Assembly (NCBI GenBank): GCA_949987565.1 | Contig: OX465103.1 | Coordinates: 7,649,207-7,713,206 of the forward strand | Direction of reading: 5' to 3' | Source of the DNA: Luidia sarsii | Taxonomy: Eukaryota; Echinodermata; Asteroidea; Paxillosida; Luidiidae | Length of the DNA: 64,000 nucleotides | In this document: positions 1 to 10,365 of the stretch, piece by piece | How the letters are laid out: each line of letters opens with the position of its first letter | How positions within the stretch are numbered: the stretch's first letter is position 1 | Program-made: the position numbers and the translations under genes | The notes under the pieces: generated by a model | The model's input: only the letters and a program-made list of their open reading frames with translations | Told to the model about the DNA's origin: nothing | The model's database searches: none

Positions 1-1853
1 TCGGACAAAATAGTGATGAAGGACAAAGGGTTATGTGGGTGTTGACCAAAGAGCTCAAGATTTGGGAAGACTGATGAGGAGTCAGATGGAGTGTCTAGCC
101 AATAAGTTGATAGATAAAAGGGATTAGGCAAAGGTGGAAATGTTCATGGAAAGGAAAGCTGGTTGGAAAATCTTAAACAATACGATGATACCTAAAGGTT
201 TAAACATTATACCTTTACCAAACGGTAAGAACGGTCTAATGGTGATGTTAACAGTTGTTAAAGGTGGTGTGCAATGCATTTTGGAATTCTTTTTACTATT
301 TCTAATAATACTGTGGTGTCAGTAAAATACATTTCATGGATTTTTCCGAGGTTCAAACTTGGGGGAAAGAGGGCAAAACAAAATAGCTTGAAAGGGGGAA
401 AGGGGGCACGCCCTAATGGAAGCCGTTCTTTGTGACGTCATCAAAGGACTTCCCGGTCCGTGGCTCTTGTCGGGGAAGCACTTTTGTACATAATTATAGG
501 GCTACACGTTGTACGTTTGTATAATTCATACAAAGAGTCGGGGCTCAGTTTTCACGAGGAAACCTTCCTGGAGTGAATATGGACAAACTCATTGACCTTT
601 TTTGTGGCAATTTCGCCTACTCAGAACAAGGCATATATATAAAGCCACTCAAGGGTAAGGGCTAAAGGAAAGAAGGAGAGGGGAACTCAGGAAGGCTTGA
701 GATAGGAATTAACACTCTTCATAGAAAGGGCAAGATCGTAGGCAGGGGAAAAACATGAACCAGAAAGGAAATTCCAGAGAGAGGCAAAACGAGGGAAGAA
801 GCTGTTCTGATACCTCTTTGTTCTACACCTTGGGATAGATAGAGTGTACGGGTGAGAGGAGGCAAACAGCCTGGCTGCTCGCAGGATTCGTTACTGACGA
901 TTGCAGCAAAAGCACTAAGCATGGAATTAACGGGTTTTCATTCCCAGCCGATCCTAGAATACCGGTAAGCTTTATTTTGGACGTCAAAAATCACACTGAC
1001 TCAACCGATATAATCAGGCCCGTCAAAAGCAGACAGTGCCAAGGAGCGTGGTGTCCATATCCATCATATAACCAGTCGAAGCCCGCCATTCGGACTCATA
1101 CATGTAGGGCCTATGGTTTTGCACAACGTTCCCGTCTGGTGCCATCAGGAAAAAAAATATGTTCAGAATCTCTATCCTTGTTATCGACTGTGAGTTCATC
1201 CGAGTCTGAGGAAAAAAACTGACAGGAAGATGTCCCAGCCAGTCACGTGTTCAGGTTTTTTTTTTCGTGAAAGAGGTAGACTGGCGCCGCGCTCAAAAAA
1301 TATTCAACTGCATAACGCACTGAAACGCGTCAGGGAACTACTCCGATGTATTATGTAAGTGTATACGGCCTATTCGGACGAGTAAAAAACAAATCTGGTT
1401 CACTCATAGGCCTAACGTAAAGAACAGCGCTCCTAATAGCTACAAAAAAACACAAAAATGACATTATGATCTGGGATTACAATGTACCAGTGAACATCAT
1501 TTTAATGCCAAATAAGATTTTTCAATTTGTTGGTCTTCAGCTGACCTTAAAGGTGATAACTGTTACAAAACCCCTTGGCTTCGAAAACCGTTTGTTGTGA
1601 TTGAACGTACACTGAACTTAACACAGAAAAAAAGATGTACATATTTTTTTTTATAGAGTGGCAACCATCCCAGTCGGTTCAGATTAGCAAGACTGATCCA
1701 ATGCATGTCAAGGGGGATTAAATCAACAACAAAACGGCAGTTGCTTTTTGGGGTTGAGTTGGATTACAGGACAGAGGGGTCATTCCAACGCAACACCACG
1801 GCAAACGACCCTTGACAATGTTGTTGTTTGTTTGGGGATTTTTTTGCTGTCAG
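1..1853. other. 5' flank of the shisa-like gene, no coding exon recognised
   Basis: This stretch holds no reading frame that looks like a protein. The longest open frames lack any recognisable motif and several start at non-ATG codons. It contains the TATA candidate at 634-643, a donor-like GTAAGC at 965, a TAGGCCTA palindrome at 1407-1414 and short homopolymers. Just before 1854 is a hydrophobic-coding stretch (1818-1853) described under the gene and in the findings. Confidence 0.5.
634..643 (+). promoter_or_regulatory. candidate TATA box upstream of the shisa-like gene
   Basis: A TATATATAAA run is the best TATA-like string in the 1.85 kb before the first recognisable shisa exon. About 320 bases downstream is a good splice-donor string (GTAAGC at 965-970), so a noncoding first exon from about 665 to 964 is possible. 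ATGs in that stretch (754, 920) lead only to short reading frames with no signal peptide. A weaker TATA-like string lies near 1651. This rests on motif and position only. Confidence 0.25.
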
Positions 1854-2010
1854 AGCCCGGTGAATACTGCGAGGGATATTTCGACCAGAACCAGGAGTTC
1901 CATGACGGGTTCCAGTGCACGGGTACCAGCGACTCGCCCGACGAGGTGCACTGCTGTGGCACGGCAACCAACAAGTACTGCTGCGACCAAGGGTTCCTGG
2001 ACAACCTGAA
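1854..2010 (+). CDS. SHISA: shisa exon: extracellular Cys-rich domain
   Basis: The frame from 1856 reads PGEYCEGYFDQ, then FHDGFQC, DEVHCCGT and NKYCC, the typical shisa N-terminal spacing with six cysteines. The exon most likely ends at 2010, where GTGAGT follows, because the frame stops four bases later. An acceptor-like TTTTTTTGCTGTCAG ends at 1853. However, the frame stays open upstream to 1697 and encodes a hydrophobic stretch (VVVCLGIFLLS) just before the domain, so the exon may begin earlier and include the signal peptide. No ATG is in frame. Confidence 0.8.
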
Positions 2011-5000
2011 GTGAGTAGGCCTATAACAGGCCGGTTAATGGAGGCTATACGGGCTTACACTTCGGTCAAATTTATCTTACTTGCTATAACTGAAAATATC
2101 CCTCGGAGGGGCCTTCCAGAACTCAGAGCGATAACATTTGCGGTGCTCACTCACTCAAGCCTGTTTATGACCTATGTCTTATACGATTGCTTGCTCAAAT
2201 ACTAAACAAGGAGTTTCGGCTGGTAATCTACCGACCAGTCATACAGAGCGGCTTGATTGTCTTCCCGAAGTATTCCACCCACTTACCGAGAAAGCAAACT
2301 CAACTAGGCCTACTGTCAGATGGTGTGTTTGTCTAATATTTCATAATAGGGTATTGACTGGTAAACCTGACTATATGGAACATAGTGAGAAGTAAATCAT
2401 GTAGTATACAGGCTACAGCAGGTTAATATACCCTTTATTCAATCCCTTAGTTCAACAGATATCAAAACTGTGAGGCTTACACGAGAGTTCTTTGGCTGCC
2501 GGTAGAATATAAATGAAAGCCCCACCCAAAAAATATATATAATTATATACACAATGTATATATATAAATATAATGGCATAATCTAAAGATCACGAGAGGA
2601 ATTTACGACCAAAAAAGAAAGAGAAACGTTTGTTTTGTTTCGAGTATGTTTGCTTGGTTGCTTGCTTATTATGTGATTTGATATCCTGTGGCCGGATGTG
2701 GGCGGAGCCAGTGGCCATAGGAATGATGGGGGGAGCAAGGTGCGAACGGAAAAGGGAAAACGATTGCATACACATTGTACAGTAATTCACTAAACATATC
2801 TAACGCACCTTCGTCCCACATTGTAGGGCGCACTCAGTTCAACTCTGGAAACGGTGACAAAGGTCATGTTCACGGGCCCAGAAATGTTTGTAAAATTAAA
2901 AAAAAAATAGTTCCCGATAATCCCGACCGAAACCGAATCGAACCGCACCGAGCCGAACCGAGCAGAGCCGAACCAAGCCGAACCGAACCAGAATACGAAA
3001 CTGAACTGGACCGAACTAAGCCGAACCGAGCAGACCGAAGTGAACCAAACAGAACCAAACCAAACTGAAGCAAGCTAAACAGAGACGAACTAAACCATAG
3101 AGAATGTTATTTTCCTCCCCATTTTAGCAGCTTTATCGAAGAAGTCGACAGGGTTCTGTGGAAGGGTACTTTTGGAGACAAGACGGGTGATAATTCCCTA
3201 ATCCTAATACAATAGTCCCTCCTCATAACTGGAGTCAGGAAATCTCCCTGAAGCCTTTGATCTGTGGCGGTGTAGGCCCCCCCAAAAGAAGTATCAAATT
3301 AAATTGATTCCCAATCTTCTGCCTGGAGCATGATCGAATTCATTGGCAATAGCTGGCAGTAACACAGACGTCAATAGAATCGGCTGCAGCCGCCTACGAG
3401 CCGCTTCCACAGACACGTGCAAGTCGTAGCCAATAACTCCGCTATAGTGCGTTCTGCTTCCAACATGCATGGCCTGTTGCCGTCTCACGCATTCTGTCCA
3501 TTATGCGAAGGAGTGCAATGATTTTAGTCGTGGATAGCACGGGATGTACTGATTATTGTGTCAATTTAGAAGGACGTGGGGGAAGGGGAAGTTGCCGAAT
3601 TAAAGACAATGAGTTGTTTTGACCAGTGACTGCATACGCCCAACGGTATGGTCACCGTGTTTACAAGTTCAGGCGTTGCACATAATTGTACAATCATGGA
3701 GGAAGGAACCCCTCCATGGTACAATGTACATGAAATGTATACGGAAGGATCTTTTCAGTGCAAAAAATGATGTCCTGGTGATGAGCTGGAAGCTCAACGT
3801 TTCGGACAGAACCGGTATAGGCCTACTGTGTTATCTGTCCGTCGTTGGGGCCAAAACGTAGAATGACTGGATGCTCTCAGAGCCACTGTTGCTGACAAAA
3901 ACACAACCAGTATTTAAAATGGTGTCTCTTGAAAACCTATCGCAAGTCACATTTCCCCGTAAACTTGCAAGAGAGACGGTCACAATGGACACATCCGAAA
4001 TCGACAGCCATCCCCCTAAAAGAATTTCCCCGTAATTTGACAGGAGCGAAACTGGAAGCGATTCGTCATCCCGGGCGAACAACACAATACTAGCTGACAC
4101 AAATGCAGACTCTAAACCAACCGCAATATCATAACTACAGAAACTCTTACGTCTGAATTGAGCATTGTCGGTGTTTTTGTTTTGTTTTCACGAAACAGGA
4201 ACAGTGTGCAGAGAACCAGTTGTACACAGCGTTAACTGTCATTAGATTTACAAATTGATTGTAAACTCGACTGAAAAGTGAAAAATATGACCGAGCGTAA
4301 ACATCAGATTTCTAAGATGACTCTCTGTAAGCCGAATTTCTCCTTTAGATCTTGCTTGTATATTTGGGGAGTTTAAATGTGGTTTGATGGGAGATGCCTC
4401 ATCAATGCAGCTGTCGTAAACGCCATAATATCCCCTGTACTGTAGCGCACAAAACACGTATTTCCGCATTGCGATTGAAAAGGGGGAAGAGTACACACAT
4501 TCCAATGTGAGTCAGTGCGCCAGCTCGCTTCCATTACACATGTACATTCCCCCACGTCCAAATGGCGCCCCCACCCGACGAGATAGACCGACAATTTATA
4601 AAAACCATCCCTATTAATAGCCACTAGCAAGCCAATAAAACCATCGATGCAATAAAACAGAACTGGCCTCCAAATTGTTCGTCATCCAATCCCAGCCCTT
4701 CCTCGAATATCCCCCAAATCCCATCTTTTCCAAAAATACCCCTCAAACTTCCCGTTTTACTACTAGCCGTAAGTTCACGATCAATGCCGCCGCTCAATAA
4801 TAGACGTATCCTGTGTGCGCTTCCTATCAACCAATCGGAACGCTTCATTTCCGAATGTGCGCGTGCGCATGCCCGTGCTCATGCGCGTGAAAGGAAACGA
4901 TGGCTGCTTGGTCACTAGACCGCAATGGGCCATGTGAATTATTGTAAGACTAGTAGCTTGGCTGCTTGCCATCCAAAGGCAGCCAAGAAAATATTTAATT

Positions 5001-8000
5001 AATCTACGCTGTCACACGAAAAAGAAAATCCAGTGCTTTCAAAAGTCATTGACCAGCAAAGAGTAATTGGTTCACAGTAAACATCTCCATATTGTTAAGA
5101 TTTGTTCTCCTGATGACGGCCAGAGCATACAGGCCGCAACGTCGAGTTATCACTCACGTTCTTTAAAGACCTCTTCTTTAAGAATAAGAGACCTAGTTAT
5201 ACACGGTGTCACGGCAAACCCTCCTATATTGTTTCACCCACCATGCAAAGCCTTAAGTCTTATTTAAGATTATTTCAGTCTCTTCTCTCGCCAGTTTCCT
5301 CTGCCTCCTCTTCTTCCCATGTCCTCGTCGTCCTCGACAATTTATCCCACCCCCTTCCTATCCTCTGTCCTCATCTTATTGTCATGTTTATCATTCTCTT
5401 TCTTCCTCCTTTTCCTCTCCTGTCCCTCCCCTCCCGTCAGAATTCTCTCCTGCATTAACTCCAATGTTACCTTTCTGTTCCCAGTAGGTTAATAATTAAT
5501 GACACTGGATACTTTCTATCTCAGACTCAGTCTTGAGCTCACAACACCCAAAAGAAAAAACAACTTTAGCATGCATTATTTAACAGACTTTCCCCTTCCT
5601 CATGTTAAATTATTCTTGTGTTCGCCTACTCTTCCGTTCCTCCCTCCTTGTCCTTCTCCGTCCCCTAATCTTCCTCCTTCTCATCCTCACCGTCCTCTAT
5701 CCTCATCACACTCGTCCTCTCCTCCACTTTCTTCAGTTCTTCCTTTTAAGGCCCCTACACAACATTCGTCGAGGTCAAAGAATAACATCCATACGTTGTC
5801 TGATCCACCATATGCATGAACTAGCACACCTGTGAACATTTCAGCTCAATCCGCCAACCGAGTCTCGAGAAAATCGTGAAAAACCGCTTCATTTGTTTCG
5901 CAAAAATGCAGCATAGTTTAGATCTCGGTGAGACGTAAACTATTTCTTTTACTCTTTTCTCGCAAAATACAACATTTTAGGCAGAATTATTTCAGCACGA
6001 GGTTTCTACTATAACCATCTTCAAACTGTATAAGTTTCATGTAAATCTGTGAACATTTCTGTGTTTCGATCTTACCAATGTTGTGTAAGGGCTTTAGGCT
6101 AACCACCCTTCTTTTCCTTACCTGTCCCGTCCTGATATGTCATCCTGCGGCTTCTCTCTTCCCCAGCATCGGCAACCTTGTCGGAATCCTGATAGCCGTG
6201 GTGGTGGTGGTGGTGGTGACAGTCATCCTGTGCTGTTGCTGCTGCTCCTGCTGTCTGTGTGCGGGCGGTGGTATCTGCGCCGACCGTGGTCAGCACCACA
6301 CCCACGGCCACCCGCTGCGCCGTCGAGCATCGCGCTTCGCCCCGGCCGAGGGACTGCGAGCCACGCTGCTGCGAGCACGAAGGAAGAGGACATCTCCCGG
6401 TCACGAAGGTGTGTGTGTGTGCAGCGCTTGATTATCACGGTCGCTGTCCAATATGAATCCGTAATAAGTAGACGGAGTGACCATTGTAGGATTACTTCAT
6501 CTCCACTTCAACGATGGAACACTCTTTGTAGAGGGAAAGGCTCCCTGGATTGACAGTAATGTGGAAAGTCAGTATAACGAACATTCCGGGATCCATGCGG
6601 TCGTTAGTTATAACAGTTGCGGCCGCACAGCTAGCAACGAACCGTCCGTGAACACATATCAGGCAAAATCAAAAATGGCGCCCAAGCATTAGAAGTGCGC
6701 CCTCCTGTGATGAGTTACTACGGTCGTTAAATTTTTGTAAATGTTTCTTTTGTATAATACAAAATGATTTGTATTATTTATAAAGCATAAATCAATAGCA
6801 AAAGTAACTTTCAAGCATATCAAAGATGCACATGTGAATCAGATTTAATAAATATTTGGCAGTTTCAATGTATCGTGACAGCCTCTTTTGACAATTGTTA
6901 GTTACCAACTGATCCACCCATTGATGCTGAAAGGGGTGTCTGTTATTGCTTATGCATTCGTTAACCATGGACGTATAATTATATACACGTCCATGTCGTT
7001 ATTGATTTTATTCCTTCAAACACGAGCCAACGAGGTACAGTGCATACAGCACATGCACATGAACAATGATTTCTAAAACTTTCTCAATAGAAACGAGTGG
7101 TTTTCCCTTCTATTCTCTGGGGAAATAATGCCAAACTATAGTACTTAAACTAAAAACTTAAACTTGACTTTTCACAATGCAGTGTGTTTATTGAGAGGCC
7201 GGGTGTGGAGGAAATTTGGTAAATGGTTTTAGTATTCCGTGATTTTGTGCAGGTAACTTGGAATTGGTTTTGATTATGGAGATGGTGTGATCTTTGACGG
7301 ACTTTCATCGATAGCTTTTAGTGGGGATGATTGAGGGCGCCATTTCCATAGCCAAACTGTAAACAAAAACCGGGCCAATTCTTGTTGTGATCACCAAAAC
7401 ACACTAATATTAGCCTGAATATTTGACGAATTGATTTGTTTTGATGTTCCAACACCACCTGCAGGGCCATCGGGTCAACAGCTTTCCCAACAGCCACCGC
7501 GGCATCACCGGCCTGCCCCGACCCAACCACCGCAGTACCCGCCTCATCAGCAATACCCAGCGGGCCAGCAATACCCACCCCAGCCCTATAACCCGTCGCA
7601 CCCGTACCCACCCCACCAGTACCCGGCCAGCTACCCTCCCCAGCCCTACCCGCACCCGGTGTCCCGCATGGTGGCGGACGGTGCCGCCGCCTACCCTTTG
7701 TCGGCCGCCGGCGGCGATCCCGTCATGATGGTGCCGACCTTCGGCGCTCCGCCCCCGCCCTACACGGCCACGGCGTCCGCCGAGGAGCAGATGCCGGCCC
7801 CTCCCCTGGCGGACAAGCACCAGGAGCACGAGCCGGTCGCCACGCCGGCGGCGGGCGAGTCGGCCGACTACCCGGCGGGCCCGTCGGCGCCGCCGCCGGC
7901 GGTGGCCCGCCTCCCGAGCCCCCCGCCGCCCGTGCCCTCTCCCCGCTCCTTCCCGCCGCCGCCCCGGCCGGCGGAGCGGAGCCAGGCGCCGCCGCTGATG

Positions 8001-8123
8001 GACAAGCAGAGCGCCTCGGCGCGGGACTACCCGGACGTGGCCTACCCGCTGCCGACACCTCGCCCCCGCGGCCCGCCCTCTGCACCCCCCGACGAGGACT
8101 CGAACTATCCTCGCAAGATGTAG
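1854..8123 (+). CDS. SHISA: shisa-family single-pass membrane protein (three exons, start uncertain)
   Basis: Shisa proteins are single-pass type I membrane proteins with an extracellular Cys-rich domain and a Pro-rich cytoplasmic tail; different members hold back receptor maturation in the ER or modulate glutamate receptors. Three exons are recognisable: 1854-2010, 6167-6408 (or ending at 6270) and 7465-8123. They join in phase (two bases then one; one base then two). The order is a Cys-rich domain (GEYCEGYF, FHDGFQC, VHCCGT, KYCC), a transmembrane run (VGILIAVVVVVVVTVIL), a juxtamembrane Cys cluster (CCCCCSCC), and a tail of about 219 residues rich in Pro and Tyr with PPQY and PPPPY, which are possible WW-domain ligands. 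Odd points: the Cys usually found two residues after CCG is replaced by Ala (CCGTA), and no in-frame ATG precedes the domain. The member of the family cannot be named, and its function here is inferred from the family. It converges with SRPK. Confidence 0.8.
2921..3096 (+). repeat. degenerate pentanucleotide minisatellite (ACCGA-like)
   Basis: About 175 bases are built from diverged copies of a five-base unit close to ACCGA/GCCGA. Both strands are open in some frames only because the unit lacks stop codons, so the Arg/Pro/Glu-rich translations there are not genes. Confidence 0.85.
5095..5260 (+). repeat. dispersed repeat with hammerhead-like core (copy 1)
   Basis: CTGATGA (5110-5116) is followed by a five-base-pair stem, CGGCC at 5117-5121 with GGCCG at 5132-5136, then CAACGTCGAG. 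Downstream the copy shares ACTCACGTTCTTT-like text, a CCTATATTG string and CACCCACCATGCAAAG with another copy at 24940-25070. The core arrangement resembles the type I hammerhead ribozymes carried by Penelope-like retroelements, but the conserved GAAAC is altered to GCAAC, so this copy is probably inactive. Confidence 0.5.
5277..5745 (+). repeat. pyrimidine-rich tract
   Basis: Two long C/T-rich blocks (5277-5455 and 5600-5745) of TCCTCC-like text lie in the shisa intron. They are low-complexity sequence with no coding signal. Confidence 0.6.
5750..6093 (+). mobile_element. TTAA-type MITE, copy 1
   Basis: A nonautonomous element with inverted ends: GGCCCCTACACAACATTCG on the left, and CCAATGTTGTGTAAGGGC on the right reading into 6093. 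It is preceded by TTAA at 5746-5749 and followed by TTAG, a possible decayed copy of the target site. Relatives at 20464, 36301 and 50321 share the ends. There is no coding capacity. TTAA target duplication fits the piggyBac or Kolobok superfamilies. Confidence 0.75.
6167..6408 (+). CDS. SHISA: shisa exon: transmembrane segment and Cys cluster
   Basis: After CTTCCCCAG the frame reads IGNLVGILIAVVVVVVVTVI and then CCCCCSCCLCAGG, a membrane span followed by the Cys cluster that shisa proteins carry at the cytoplasmic face. The 3' end is ambiguous. GAAG|GTGTGT after 6408 is the strongest donor, while GTG|GTATCT after 6270 and two weaker sites (6285, 6288) also leave one base and so keep the tail frame. 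Ending at 6408 adds a basic segment (HPLRRRASRF and beyond). The region is much richer in GC than its surroundings. Confidence 0.65.
6409..7464 (+). other. shisa intron before the proline-rich tail exon
   Basis: It starts in a GTGTGT run and ends CACCACCTGCAG at 7464. Most of it (about 6545-7142) is one copy of a dispersed repeat of about 590 bases that recurs at 30004-30584. No coding exon is seen. Confidence 0.6.
6545..7142 (+). repeat. dispersed repeat of about 590 bp, copy 1
   Basis: It shares long runs with 30004-30584, including GGGATCCATG, CATTAGAAGTGCGCCCTC, GTGATGAGTTA, TGCTGAAAGGGGTGT, AGAAACGAGTGG and GGGGAAATAATGCCAA. Both copies lie in introns of different genes and neither has a coding frame. 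The family is unknown to me; it is probably a nonautonomous transposon. Confidence 0.75.
7465..8123 (+). CDS. SHISA: shisa exon: Pro/Tyr-rich cytoplasmic tail and stop
   Basis: The tail reads PSGQQLSQQPPRHHRPAP and continues with many QYPP/PHQYP units, PPPPY, long Pro/Ala stretches, and ends DEDSNYPRKM before TAG at 8121-8123. Short YP/QP repeats and PPxY motifs are usual for shisa tails. The 7650-8100 part is extremely GC-rich against an AT-rich background. A second in-phase acceptor (CCCAACAG, exon start 7494) exists but would not suit the frame of the transmembrane exon. Long open frames on the opposite strand here are by-products of base composition. Confidence 0.8.
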
Positions 8124-8726
8124 TCCAACTCCACTCGAAAATTGCCTCGCGGATCGATCATCAAAGTAACTAAGGACCTATTTCACTGAGCACTGCGGAT
8201 ACTCAGTGTGAACATCTGCTTGAGCATGAACGGATCCACCGTGGCTACAGGACATGATTACCAATCACCTTTCCATGTCATTGTTATCCCTTCGAAAAAG
8301 ACATTGTATTCGATCACTGTTTGCTTGGCTAAAGTATACACAAGAGTAGATTTGGCTGACAGTCCGACTTTACTCAACAAGGTCTGGGCTCTCTTCAGTG
8401 ACTCTATATGAAAAAAAGGAAGTAACGAAAATTACCTTCAAATTGATCTGGGTTTGGGAATCATTATATTCTTGCTCCATTGAGCGTGCGGAAATGCGCA
8501 CCATAACTTTCGTCATAATTATGCAAATGTAATTTGAATGCTCATTTTCCATCCAAATTCCAAAGGGTCCAAGGGCGGACGCGTTAAGAATGCGACAAAA
8601 CCTGTTTAACAGAGAACTCAATGTAAACCGGTTCGTTTCTGAGTGTTGTACATAATTATACTGATTGTAAATGGATAATAATTGCATGAATACGAATGAG
8701 TCATTTTGGCAAATCCTCTTCGAACG

Positions 8727-8732
8727 AATAAA
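8727..8732 (+). terminator. candidate poly(A) signal of the shisa-like gene
   Basis: AATAAA lies about 600 bases after the stop codon. A perfect seven-base-pair hairpin (CGAGCAA at 8739-8745, TTGCTCG at 8749-8755) follows closely. This gives a 3' UTR of ordinary length. Confidence 0.45.
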
Positions 8733-10042
8733 GTTCTGCGAGCAACTTTTGCTCGGTGAAAAAGAACCAACTTACCAGTCGCACATCACGTGTCGCATAC
8801 AAGAATTATCTTCACTGGTCCCCTCCAATTTGACATTTGCATGATTCTCTGGTGGATAGGTTCCGTGCTTCGTGGAATATTGGGTCCGATTAGGTTAAAA
8901 CTTCATTACATGAAAATGGTAGATCTAATGCTGTAAAAAAAATATTCCCTTCGTGGCAATTCAGGTACTCTGGGTTCGAGACAACCTACTTTGAGAAGTT
9001 ACCATTAGGCCATTATAGTATAGGTCTTACAACGACAAGGCGGGTGTGCGTGAATAAGAGCCCTCGTGCGAATCCAATCGTTGTGCGGCTTCAAATCGCA
9101 CGGGCCTATCGGGAAGGGGAAGCCAGTAGACCGTGTAAGTCTCGTGGTGAAAAAGGTCACCGTACACTACCGGGCACCACCGCGCCGCCTGCTATAGGAG
9201 ATTAACGCGTGCCCAATTTTGAATGCATTATTACGTGATGAAGAAAGCCTCTTTCCAACTAAAAAACAGGTTTATGGATTAAGTATATTAAAAAATAAAA
9301 ATAAGAATGAGCCCAAAAAAAACCTACAAAAAATGAGAATACGACAGAGAAAACAAATTAATATAACCTGACCTTCATCTTCCGGTTGTAAGTACAGTAT
9401 TGCGAATACGGCCCGGCTGTGGTACGCGACGCGAACATTACTACTTGTATCGCGCCGAATTTGGTGTGGTTCGCATTCGGGCCAGAAAAGCGCATTATAC
9501 TGCATGGATTTTGAGTGATTTCCGCTAGTATCACTTGTCAGCCAGGGACGTCATAATTATGCAGCACGATTTGAGGTATGAAATACAGGACACGTATGTA
9601 CAATCCTAAGGTAACAAATTTCCTCGTCTGGGAACACGACTATCACCTCTTGTTGCATAGGTTATAGGCCTACGGTTTCAAACGTGAACACGGAAATTTA
9701 TTTTAACTATTTTCGTCTGTAAAACGTGCAAAATCACGTACTTTACGCATTGTATTTTAATATTTTATTCCTAAAAGACTATTCTTTATAGTTTAAATTG
9801 CCTCAATCGGCGTGATACAAAATATTTTATCAAAAACGTTCGATGCTCCGCGCTTTACCTATGCGAGGAGCCAAGAAGTCGGGAATCTCGCAGAAACACG
9901 TACATTCTCGAGGACAACTCACGCGGTCTGTTGCAGCCATTTGCCGTAGACTGTCTCGTGTGTTATTTCTAGCCGTGTCCAGGGCTCTCGCATGCGGCTG
10001 ATGGTTGTCTATGAAACTGACACTGCCGTGGCTGCTATGTTA

Positions 10043-10365
10043 GGGCCCTTTTTCTTTCTTCAAAAACCCGGCTTAGGCTTCGGCTCCAGGTTCCTTCCCT
10101 GCTACCCAAAAGCTAAAAACACAGGTTGAAGTTCTTCGGATTATTAACGTTCAAAAATAAAGCCAAAGGCTTTCAGTTTTCATGCCTGGTACTTTAAAAT
10201 GGTTTTCACTGGGTACTCAGTTTAAGAACAAGGAAACACACGTTTCTAGTTAAACGATACATCAGAGCGTCCTTTTCAGTTTTGTTTGACCACGAAGCTA
10301 TAATAATATTATAATATTATAGCTCCATTGTTTGACGAATCCCGAGTCGGAGCCTGAGAAGGGCG
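10043..10365 (+). mobile_element. MITE-like element, diverged copy
   Basis: It begins GGGCCCTTTT and carries AAACCCGGCTTAGGCTTCGG and ATGCCTGGTACTTTAAAATGG, matching the element at 14981-15220 at the same relative places. A remnant of the right end (GGAGCCTGAGAAGGGCG) lies near 10348-10364 after unrelated sequence, so this copy appears to be interrupted. Confidence 0.5.
10298..10326. repeat. AT-rich palindrome
   Basis: AGCTATAAT and ATTATAGCT face each other across AT-only text, forming a strong potential hairpin or cruciform. It lies inside the interrupted MITE copy. No function can be assigned. Confidence 0.7.

Larger units (their letters stand above)
2011..6166 (+). other. shisa intron between the Cys-rich and transmembrane exons
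   Basis: The intron begins GTGAGT and ends in a pyrimidine run plus CCCCAG at 6161-6166. It holds an ACCGA-type minisatellite (2921-3096), a hammerhead-like repeat copy (5095-5260), a pyrimidine-rich tract (5277-5745) and a TTAA-flanked MITE (5750-6093) ending 73 bases before the exon. No coding exon is recognised inside it. An alternating GCGC-rich string at 4857-4890 resembles NRF1-type promoter sites, but nothing else supports a promoter there. Confidence 0.65.

Noticed and set aside
4857..4890. NRF1-like GCGC-rich string as a promoter in the shisa intron
   Set aside because: A single diverged motif with no CpG-rich surroundings or downstream first exon.
7318..8085. Long frames on the - strand opposite the shisa tail exon
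   Set aside because: GC-rich, stop-poor antisense of a Pro-rich exon; the + strand frame has the meaningful composition and splice phases.
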